This document shows positions 7,832 through 13,305 of a DNA stretch of 13,305 nucleotides, one piece after another. The translations under genes were made by a program, and so were the position numbers. The number at the start of each line of letters is the position of its first letter. Position 1 is the stretch's first letter. Below the pieces are notes generated by a model that had not been told where the DNA came from, did not search any database, and saw nothing but the letters and a program-made list of their open reading frames with translations. Origin of the DNA: Deferribacteres bacterium (GTDB taxonomy: Bacteria; Nitrospirota; Thermodesulfovibrionia; UBA6902); NCBI GenBank assembly GCA_013152795.1, contig JAADFS010000300.1:1-13305 (forward strand), given 5' to 3'.

Positions 7832-7885
7832 AAAGTTCAACGCCCCCTCCCCCTGACCCCCTCCCGCCGGGGGAGGGGGAACTTT
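7832..7885. repeat. 54-bp nested palindrome between tssA and tssB
   Basis: The outer arms are AAAGTTC (7832-7838) and GAACTTT (7879-7885). Inside, CCCCCTCCC (7857-7865) pairs perfectly with GGGAGGGGG (7871-7879) around a 5-nt loop. A further C-rich block at 7843-7853 can pair with the same G-rich arm as an alternative. The element starts 3 nt after the tssA stop codon, so it lies within the transcribed leader of tssB. There is no U run after the hairpin, so it is not a standard intrinsic terminator. From memory, C-rich/G-rich palindromes of this build are common dispersed intergenic elements in several phyla. An mRNA-processing or attenuation role is inference. Confidence 0.7.
7843..7865 (-). 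other. four-run G-tract (G-quadruplex motif) in the tssB leader
   Basis: On the minus (mRNA) strand this segment is GGG, A, GGGGG, TCA, GGGGG, A, GGGGG: four runs of at least three G with loops of 1, 3 and 1 nt. That satisfies the usual G3+N1-7 quadruplex pattern, and very short loops favour stability. Its first two runs are also one arm of the hairpin above, so the two structures exclude each other. Whether either one forms in the cell is unknown. Confidence 0.55.
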
Positions 7886-7888
7886 GAA

Positions 7889-9235
7889 TCATGTCCTGTA
7901 CATCATGGCCTTTGTTACATCCATGGTGCATATCCTTCTGAAAAGCTCCTGTGCCCTCCCCATATCATCATCCGAAGGAGTCCCTGATGTCAGGCATTGA
8001 TAGAGGGTCTCGAACACCTCCGCAATCCACATGGGGGATTCCCAGCGCCCCAGTTGCAGCTCTTCTATCAATGCATACAACTGCTCCACAATCGGCCTGG
8101 CCAGGTCGGGCCTCTCGGCCTTGAGGCAGAGCTTGGCCATGAGCAGGCGGTAACGGTTCTGCTCCCTTACGGAGGGCATGCTGCACGAGGCCTTGTAAAG
8201 CTGCTCAAGGGCCTGCTTTATGCCCCCGGAGTTCAGCTTTTTCAACGCATCCTCCCACATGGCCCTCTCAACAGACGCAGCATCGGAAAAACGGGCTGCG
8301 GGGAAAGGCCCTGAGGCGGCGGGCCCGGCCTGTTCCTGCATTTCCTCCTCCCCTGAGCCTTTTGTCCCCTCTTCTTCCTGAGTTGCCGCCGCGGTCTCTT
8401 CCTCAACCTGCGGCAGGGGTTCGGGGTCAGGCTCTTTTTCCTTTTTCTTTTCAAGCAGTTTCAGCGCAAGCTGCCTGCAGCTTTCAATGGCATCCCTCAG
8501 CTCCGCCGTCCTGGGCGCATTGGAGCCGAATTTTTCGTCTATTATGCCGTCGAGTGTGGTGAATTCTTCAATACAGAGATCCAGCGTCTCCACCAGCGAC
8601 CTGTAATACTCCTTTGATGAACGCTCGACAGCGGCATCGAAATCCTCAAGGGGCAGCTTGCCCTCTGCTATCAGTTCATCGCGCTGCTGCTTCTTGTTTT
8701 CATCTACGTCGCCGTACTGGTTGCGCGTGTCGGATTCATAGCCCACCTGATGGGCCTCCTGCCATTTATACCATGAATATCCCGGAGTGGACCGCGTATC
8801 CGTAACAGGGATCTGCCTTATACTGAATGAGAGCTTGTCGTTCATGAACTCAATCGGCCCGACCCTGAAATCGAGGTCTCCATCCTCTATCTGCGGATAG
8901 AGACCGTCCCAGTAGTCCCTCAGAATGGAATGGGTTATCCTGAGCCCGGTGGCAAGCCCCTCAAACCCCTCTGTCTTTATCAGGGCCTCGGTGAGCCACG
9001 CCGCTATCTGTATATCCTTGGTCCTGCCGGTAAGCGCATCAACAGAGACCTTGATCACCTTTTCCCAGTCAGCCCTCTTGATATCGCCTTCGGAAAGCAG
9101 GGGATCATGCAGGTCGTCTTCCCTTCTCGCCTCTTTTATCTCGTCATAAACAGGGGTGTAGCGGAGGTCCTCGCCTGCGGGGTTTTCACCGGGGATGGGT
9201 GCCAGTATGGCGTCTACGTCAATCTCTCTTCTCAT
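7889..9235 (-). CDS. tssA: TssA with ImpA_N domain and VasJ-like C-terminus
   Basis: TssA proteins sit at the baseplate and then at the growing end of the sheath, where they guide tube and sheath polymerisation. The 448-residue protein opens with the ImpA_N signature 'AILAPIPGENPAGEDLRY' at 9-26, and that domain continues to about 130. A helical middle (about 185-262) follows, then a low-complexity Glu/Pro/Ala linker (about 263-310). The C-terminal part includes 'RYRLLMAKLCLKAERPDLAR' at 361-380 and 'WESPMWIAEVFETLYQCL' at 398-415, which resembles the VasJ-type end. An in-frame extension runs back to 9349 inside tagJ. I chose the ATG at 9235 because the family signature starts right after it and an AGAGG ribosome site lies 6 nt before it. 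The start overlaps the tagJ stop by 17 nt, so translation is probably coupled. Confidence 0.93.
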   Translation of the reverse strand: MRREIDVDAILAPIPGENPAGEDLRYTPVYDEIKEARREDDLHDPLLSEGDIKRADWEKVIKVSVDALTGRTKDIQIAAWLTEALIKTEGFEGLATGLRITHSILRDYWDGLYPQIEDGDLDFRVGPIEFMNDKLSFSIRQIPVTDTRSTPGYSWYKWQEAHQVGYESDTRNQYGDVDENKKQQRDELIAEGKLPLEDFDAAVERSSKEYYRSLVETLDLCIEEFTTLDGIIDEKFGSNAPRTAELRDAIESCRQLALKLLEKKKEKEPDPEPLPQVEEETAAATQEEEGTKGSGEEEMQEQAGPAASGPFPAARFSDAASVERAMWEDALKKLNSGGIKQALEQLYKASCSMPSVREQNRYRLLMAKLCLKAERPDLARPIVEQLYALIEELQLGRWESPMWIAEVFETLYQCLTSGTPSDDDMGRAQELFRRICTMDVTKAMMYRT

Positions 9236-10043
9236 TGTCTGCCTCTGATACAGTGGGATTGAACGAAATCTCCCGGATTTCCAGGAGTGCGACTTCCTCT
9301 TCGCCGATCTGAAACACGTGCTGTCCCGCTCCCTTTGAGAACGGACCACCCAGGGGTGTCCAGTCTGTCATCCTGCCGAGCTTTATGCGCTCATCTTCAT
9401 GCATAAAGGATTCGGCGTAGAGTACCGGGAGAAAACAGTTCAGCGTAAGCCCTCCCTGCAGGGTCATGAATGCAGAGACCCATATAAGATCAAAGAGGGT
9501 CTTCGGCGGTGTGATGGAAATCTCTCTCAATGATTCAAAGGGTATCCATATATAGCGCTCATGCGCAAATGCCTCGAGAAACCAGGCAAGGCGGCTGTCC
9601 GTGTCTTTAATGCCTGTGAAGTCCTTTTTCCCGTTGAGGGTTCCGCTTACAGGAGGGACGGCGGCGTCCACCTCGTCAAAGAGCCGTTTTGCCTCTTCTA
9701 TGTTCTTTTCCTCGAGCTTCTGCCGTGCGGCATAATAGGTCTCAATATAAGGCGGTGTCTCCGGAAGGAAAGAAGGGCGGCGGCCGTTCCTGAAGACCTC
9801 CATGCGTTCCTTCTCGGCATGGACAAGGTTCATGTATGCCTGGGCGCCCGCCTCCCTGCCGGCATCCATGGCTGCTATTATGTCGAGGTCGCGCTCCGCC
9901 TTGTCCCATTCGCCGCACAGGGAATGAACCTGAAACAGGAGCGTCCGCTTGCCCGCATCCCCCGGCGAGGTCCTGACCTCGCTGACCAACTGCGTGCGGG
10001 CATCGGAAAGCCTGCCTGCTCTGACAAGTTCAATAGAGTCCAT
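9219..10043 (-). CDS. tagJ: TagJ (ImpE/HsiE family), T6SS sheath accessory protein
   Basis: TagJ is an accessory cytoplasmic protein of some T6SS classes; in P. aeruginosa H1-T6SS it (HsiE1) binds the sheath protein TssB and is linked to ClpV function. The 274-residue protein shows an N-terminal TPR-like part: 'ELVRAGRLSDARTQLVSEVR' at 5-24 and 'LCGEWDKAERDLDIIAAMD' at about 43-61. The ImpE-type C-terminal half contains 'RLAWFLEAFAHERYIWIPFE', 'RTLFDLIW'-like 'KTLFDLIWVSAF' and 'WTPLGGPFSKGAGQHVFQIG'. A stop codon in the same frame 24 nt upstream, and no better ribosome site, fix the start within a few codons. The ribosome site itself is weak. A promoter-like pair lies about 57 nt before the ATG. 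Its place beside tssA differs from H1-T6SS, where it sits between hcp and tssE. Confidence 0.9.
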   Translation of the reverse strand: MDSIELVRAGRLSDARTQLVSEVRTSPGDAGKRTLLFQVHSLCGEWDKAERDLDIIAAMDAGREAGAQAYMNLVHAEKERMEVFRNGRRPSFLPETPPYIETYYAARQKLEEKNIEEAKRLFDEVDAAVPPVSGTLNGKKDFTGIKDTDSRLAWFLEAFAHERYIWIPFESLREISITPPKTLFDLIWVSAFMTLQGGLTLNCFLPVLYAESFMHEDERIKLGRMTDWTPLGGPFSKGAGQHVFQIGEEEVALLEIREISFNPTVSEADNEKRD

Positions 10044-10099
10044 AAAGGAACGGTCTTTTTCCGGTTAACTGTTTTATTAAAGCGTGGTTATCCACTGCA

Positions 10100-10128
10100 A
10101 TCTTAACAAAATTAAATGGACAGGTCAA
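10100..10128 (-). promoter_or_regulatory. candidate sigma70 promoter before tagJ-tssA-tssBC
   Basis: On the transcribed strand TTGACC (10123-10128, 5 of 6) is separated by exactly 17 nt from TAAGAT (10100-10105, 4 of 6). A TGT triplet directly before the -10 box gives an extended -10 motif. The spacer is AT-rich in an otherwise GC-rich window. It lies in the 104-nt gap after tagF and would start RNA about 50 nt before the tagJ ATG. It is the best promoter match in the window and suggests a second transcription unit separate from tssM-tagF. Confidence 0.55.
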
Positions 10129-10147
10129 ATTTCCCACCCCACCCCTC

Positions 10148-10930
10148 TCAGGCATTTCCGGCAATGCGTTTCCCGGAACCGGGGGATATCGACCACAGCC
10201 TGACAAAGTCACCCGTCAGCAAGGGGCGTTTAAAGAAGGCCATGTATGACCTTTCAAATGTTCCGCCCATGAAGATCGCATTCGGCGCAGTGTTGTCGCT
10301 TCGCCTGAGCAACCTGTGCCACACGCTGATCAGCGCGCACTGCTCATGAAATGTCTTCCTGTCCAGGCGGATAATGCCCCCCTCTCCCCCGGGTGAGCCC
10401 CCTGCACGCCATTGAGGGCTGCCGGGTTCCGCGGAGCAGTCGCTTTTGCTTATGAGTATCTCCCTTTTTCTGCTGAACTCGGTCCAGTCCGGAAACGGCG
10501 GCCTGATATTCCTGATCGCGGTCTCCAGGGCCCTGAAGTCATCAAAGGCCCGTGCTGAAATATATTCTATGCTGCCCCACGGTTTTTCGCATGCGATCGG
10601 CAGGAGGTCCCACCGGTCCTCCCAGTCCTTCAGGCAGCCGCTGCCGATTATAAGAAAAGGATACGGCCGGCCGAGGCTGTCGCTGCTGTCCTTTACCAGC
10701 CCGCATGCAAGGGACTCCCTGCCCGCGCCCCTGGCCCAGAAGCGCCATGCAACCGGCTCCCTGCCGCTGTCATCCCTTGAAACCACGTCCCTGTAGCCCC
10801 TGTCCACCCAGTCTGAGAAGCTCTTTGACAGGGGGGTCTCCGGCCCGAGCCGGAAATAGTCCTTTGCCGAGGGGTGCTTGCCGTAAGCCGTCCAGTTCCA
10901 CTGCAGGCCGGATTTTATTGTTCCCAGCAA
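10148..10930 (-). CDS. tagF: TagF, T6SS-associated regulator, TTG start
   Basis: TagF proteins restrain T6SS assembly after translation, commonly alongside the PpkA/PppA/Fha threonine-phosphorylation pathway; none of those partners is in the window. The 260-residue protein shows the family's N-terminal block as 'WTAYGKHPSAKDYFRL' at 13-28 (the usual form is close to YGKLPxxGDF), then 'FSDWVDRGYRD' and 'DSLGRPYPFLIIG' at 84-96. The start is TTG. An in-frame TGA lies eight codons upstream, no other start codon lies between, and a later start would remove the conserved block. AAGGAG sits 9 nt before the TTG. The start lies 16 nt inside the tssM end, so the two are probably coupled. The family match is good at motif level but rather divergent. 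There is no fused phosphatase domain of the kind seen in Agrobacterium. Confidence 0.82.
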   Translation of the reverse strand: MLGTIKSGLQWNWTAYGKHPSAKDYFRLGPETPLSKSFSDWVDRGYRDVVSRDDSGREPVAWRFWARGAGRESLACGLVKDSSDSLGRPYPFLIIGSGCLKDWEDRWDLLPIACEKPWGSIEYISARAFDDFRALETAIRNIRPPFPDWTEFSRKREILISKSDCSAEPGSPQWRAGGSPGGEGGIIRLDRKTFHEQCALISVWHRLLRRSDNTAPNAIFMGGTFERSYMAFFKRPLLTGDFVRLWSISPGSGKRIAGNA

Positions 10931-13305
10931 TGCGAAATGCTCCTTACGATTTCACCGGGGGAAAACCTGAATTTCTTCAGTACGGCGCCGGCCCCCCGGA
11001 ATTTATAGTTGACCCTGATATACCTGATACCCAGGTCTGCCAGGGCCCTCCTCTTTGAGGGAAACTCTTTCGGGTAAAAAGTGCGGCGCCCGCTCTTGAA
11101 CTCATCGAGAAAATCCACAAACGCCTGCGCTCCCCTGTAAGTCTTTGCAAGGGTGATGTCTCCCACCTCGATACTGAATGCCACATCGCCGCACCTGCGC
11201 GGGGACCACCTGAAGGTCCTGCTTACCGGAAACTGGTAGTTGTCCAGCCTGTAGGTCTTGTCCGTGCACTGGAGCTCCAGGTGTGTGGCATGGGGTTTCA
11301 GCCGTGAATCCTCATTGGCATCCGTGGGCAGGCCCCTGATCAGCACATTGTAGTTCTGTCTCGCCAGTGCATCCGCGTGCGCACCGGCACCTTTTCTCAG
11401 GAAGGTGAAAAAAGCCGTCCTGAAAGGCACGGCCCTGCCGAACACCTCCCTTGCCTGGTAGCCCCTGCCCTGCCTGTATCTTACAAACGGCGCCGCGGGC
11501 TCCTTGACGAATCTCCACGCATAACCGTTCTGTCCGAGGAGCAGTTCTATGGCCTGCTGCCGTGAGGCCCCCTGTATTTCAGCGAGGACATCGGACTCCC
11601 ACTGGCCCTGGAGGCGGCATGCCGTTTCCCTGAGCGTGTATTCCCAGAGAAAATCGAGCGGGCCTGTGACAAGATCCGAGACTATGGCGGACAATTTCCC
11701 CTCCGCCATGCCGGTCTTCAATGCGGATGCAGCCCTGTAACCTGTATAAAAGGGCGACTTGCTGACAGCAGCGTCTTCTGAGAAGACCTCCAGTGCCGTC
11801 TTGTACGCCTGATTGGCGGATGCGGTTACGGCTGTTATCTCATTAAGGGCCTTCTGGTATTCGGTGTATGCCTTTATCGAGAGGGACTCGCCGCCTGAGG
11901 CATCCCGCTCCCCCCTGCCGAGTTTTTTCTCCAGGGCGCTGATGACCTTCTTGCCCTTTTCCGCGGCCTTTGCAATGGTACCCCCTACTGTGGAGCCTAT
12001 CTTCCTGATCTTCCTGAACTCGTAAGCCTGAAGCAGCCAGGGAGGCAGGTCACCGTTTTCAGCAAGGGGCTCGAGTTCCGCGGTCATCCTCTGCAGAAAC
12101 GCAAAGTAGGGGCCCTTGTCACCCGCCATCTTGGCGGCGGTGTTTCTCCACTGCTCCCTGCCGCCGAGCCTTTCCCATCCCTTTGAGAAAGATGAGCTGA
12201 ACTCCCGCCAGGCCGTGAAGCTGCTGTCGCGGTACCACTTTCTGAACTCCAGTTTCTGGTCCGCAAAGATCAGCGGGTCCGGAAGGGCATCCTCGATCTC
12301 CCTGATAAAAGAATCTATCATTTCCTTGCCCTTGAGCGTGAACGCCGGAGCAACCGTTATCTCCTGTCCTTCAGGAGGGGAATCCCCGCCCCAGAAATCT
12401 CCCAGGGTCATGGGCGGCACAGAACCGCTCCCGTCCACCCATGAGGCGATCCAGCGGGGGTTACGGCCCTTCAGGGCCAGGAGGTGTTTCAACCATGACT
12501 GAAAGATGTCTATCTCCTTCCCTATTTCCCCGGTGTCTGTGCGCCGGATTATGTAGTAGAGATACAACTGCCCGAATTTCTTCATTGCATCAGGTCCGGC
12601 ATCAGGCTCAACCGCGGAAATCAGGGCTTCATAGGGTGGAGCCGGTTTTGCGCGGATGGATTCCTCGTCCTCGCCGTTGAGGCGGGCGTTCAGGAGATTG
12701 ATGCGCCTTGACAGGAGGGCCACGTACCGGGCCACGACATCGTCAGGGGTGGCTGAGGTGAAGTCCGTCAGCCTCTGCACCATCTGTCTGTCCAGTGGTG
12801 CCATGAAACCCTCCCTGAACCGCCTGCTGAAGTTCTCCTTCAGTCCCTTCTCGGCATTGATGCTTTCATACAGGCCGAACCTGGGTATCCACCAGTCCCG
12901 GTTCCGTTCCTCCACTTTCAGGATTGCATTGTTGAAAAGGTTCATTGTCACAAGGTCAGGCATGAACCTGCCCTGTAAAGCGGGCTGTTTCGCGAATTCG
13001 TGCGAGGCGCCCCTTAGTGTCTGGAGATTCTTGACAAACGAGAAACTCAGCAGGCCGCAAAGGGCCACGCCTATGATCACCCATGAGACAAGGCCGAGGT
13101 TTCTCGTGAATGTCTGCCACTGGATGGCCCGGCTGGTGGGCGCGAACAGTCCCCTGTCTCCCGGCAGGATTTTTGAGAAAAAGTCATGGAGGAACAGCCC
13201 CCTGCTCGTGCCGGGCAGTACCTCCTTCTCACTGATCAGCCCCAGTGTGTTCAGGAAATGGGAATAAGGTGTGCCCTCCTGCCGGCCGCTGCTGAAAAAC
13301 AGGCC
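10915..13305 (-). CDS. tssM: TssM (IcmF), T6SS inner-membrane anchor, N-terminal part beyond window
   Basis: TssM spans the inner membrane and reaches through the periplasm to TssJ and TssL, forming the channel complex that docks the baseplate. The frame is open to the right edge, so 796 residues are visible and the first two membrane segments and any Walker A are outside. An internal GTG at 13080 could be taken as the start, but the sequence before it is typical IcmF: 'GLFFSSGRQEGTPYSHFLN' at visible residues 1-19 and 'DFFSKILPGDRGLF' at 41-54. The third membrane helix covers about 69-90 (includes WVIIGVALCGLLSFSFV). The remaining roughly 700 residues are the periplasmic IcmF-related region and C-terminal beta domain ('FRWSPRRCGDVAFSIEVGD' near the end). 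tagF overlaps its last 16 nt. Confidence 0.94.
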   Translation of the reverse strand, partial: GLFFSSGRQEGTPYSHFLNTLGLISEKEVLPGTSRGLFLHDFFSKILPGDRGLFAPTSRAIQWQTFTRNLGLVSWVIIGVALCGLLSFSFVKNLQTLRGASHEFAKQPALQGRFMPDLVTMNLFNNAILKVEERNRDWWIPRFGLYESINAEKGLKENFSRRFREGFMAPLDRQMVQRLTDFTSATPDDVVARYVALLSRRINLLNARLNGEDEESIRAKPAPPYEALISAVEPDAGPDAMKKFGQLYLYYIIRRTDTGEIGKEIDIFQSWLKHLLALKGRNPRWIASWVDGSGSVPPMTLGDFWGGDSPPEGQEITVAPAFTLKGKEMIDSFIREIEDALPDPLIFADQKLEFRKWYRDSSFTAWREFSSSFSKGWERLGGREQWRNTAAKMAGDKGPYFAFLQRMTAELEPLAENGDLPPWLLQAYEFRKIRKIGSTVGGTIAKAAEKGKKVISALEKKLGRGERDASGGESLSIKAYTEYQKALNEITAVTASANQAYKTALEVFSEDAAVSKSPFYTGYRAASALKTGMAEGKLSAIVSDLVTGPLDFLWEYTLRETACRLQGQWESDVLAEIQGASRQQAIELLLGQNGYAWRFVKEPAAPFVRYRQGRGYQAREVFGRAVPFRTAFFTFLRKGAGAHADALARQNYNVLIRGLPTDANEDSRLKPHATHLELQCTDKTYRLDNYQFPVSRTFRWSPRRCGDVAFSIEVGDITLAKTYRGAQAFVDFLDEFKSGRRTFYPKEFPSKRRALADLGIRYIRVNYKFRGAGAVLKKFRFSPGEIVRSISHCWEQ
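10940..10945 (-). promoter_or_regulatory. ribosome binding site for tagF
   Basis: AAGGAG on the transcribed strand lies 9 nt before the TTG codon of tagF and inside the last codons of tssM. It is what makes the TTG start believable, together with the in-frame TGA just upstream. Confidence 0.7.

Noticed and set aside
9236..9349. An N-terminal extension of TssA by 38 residues.
   Set aside because: The extra part lies inside tagJ, is Arg/Ser-rich without family match, and precedes the ATG that directly starts the ImpA_N signature.
10151..10192. GSGKR near the TagF C-terminus, considered as a P-loop.
   Set aside because: It is at the very end of the protein without the preceding strand or a Walker B, so it cannot be a nucleotide-binding domain.
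13078..13080. GTG at 13080 as the start of the tssM frame.
   Set aside because: The frame stays open for another 75 codons to the window edge, and those codons encode typical IcmF sequence, so this is an internal valine codon in the third membrane helix.
12656..13267. A 203-codon plus-strand open frame near the right end.
   Set aside because: It is antisense to the TssM region that holds the third membrane helix and the conserved sequence before it; its composition is that of a shadow frame.

Overview
The window holds most of one type VI secretion system (T6SS) gene cluster. Every gene I can support lies on the minus strand, so transcription runs from the right end to the left. In that order the genes are tssM (5' end missing), tagF, tagJ, tssA, tssB, tssC, hcp, tssE, tssF, tssG and clpV/tssH (3' end missing). 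No plus-strand gene, tRNA, rRNA, CRISPR array or insertion sequence was recognised, and no gene-free stretch exceeds about 190 bases.

The host is a Gram-negative bacterium, since T6SS spans an inner and an outer membrane. The DNA is GC-rich but uses ATA (Ile) and AGG (Arg) freely. The gaps contain degenerate short tandem units and a C-rich/G-rich palindrome. By memory only, this combination recalls Nitrospirota or Desulfobacterota-type genomes rather than a gammaproteobacterium; that placement is weak.

Right region (10915-13305): tssM encodes the inner-membrane anchor that crosses to the periplasm. It overlaps tagF by 16 nt; tagF encodes a post-translational regulator and starts at TTG. Centre-right (7889-10128): after a 104-nt gap with a good sigma70-type promoter come tagJ and tssA, which overlap by 17 nt. 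A 103-nt gap with a palindrome and a four-run G-tract follows. Centre (5101-7785): tssB and tssC encode the contractile sheath. After a 159-nt gap comes hcp, the inner tube. Left (1-5088): tssE, tssF and tssG encode baseplate wedge proteins. clpV encodes the AAA+ ATPase that disassembles the contracted sheath.

Together these genes give tube, sheath, sheath-recycling ATPase, most of the baseplate, a sheath-assembly cap and one of the three membrane-complex proteins. TssJ, TssK, TssL, VgrG, PAAR, effectors and immunity proteins are not in the window, nor are the threonine-phosphorylation partners (PpkA, PppA, Fha) that commonly accompany TagF. The machine itself is of a known kind. The least explained parts are the gaps: the mRNA structure between tssA and tssB, the promoter before tagJ, the elements before hcp, and the degenerate heptamer repeats before tssF and hcp.
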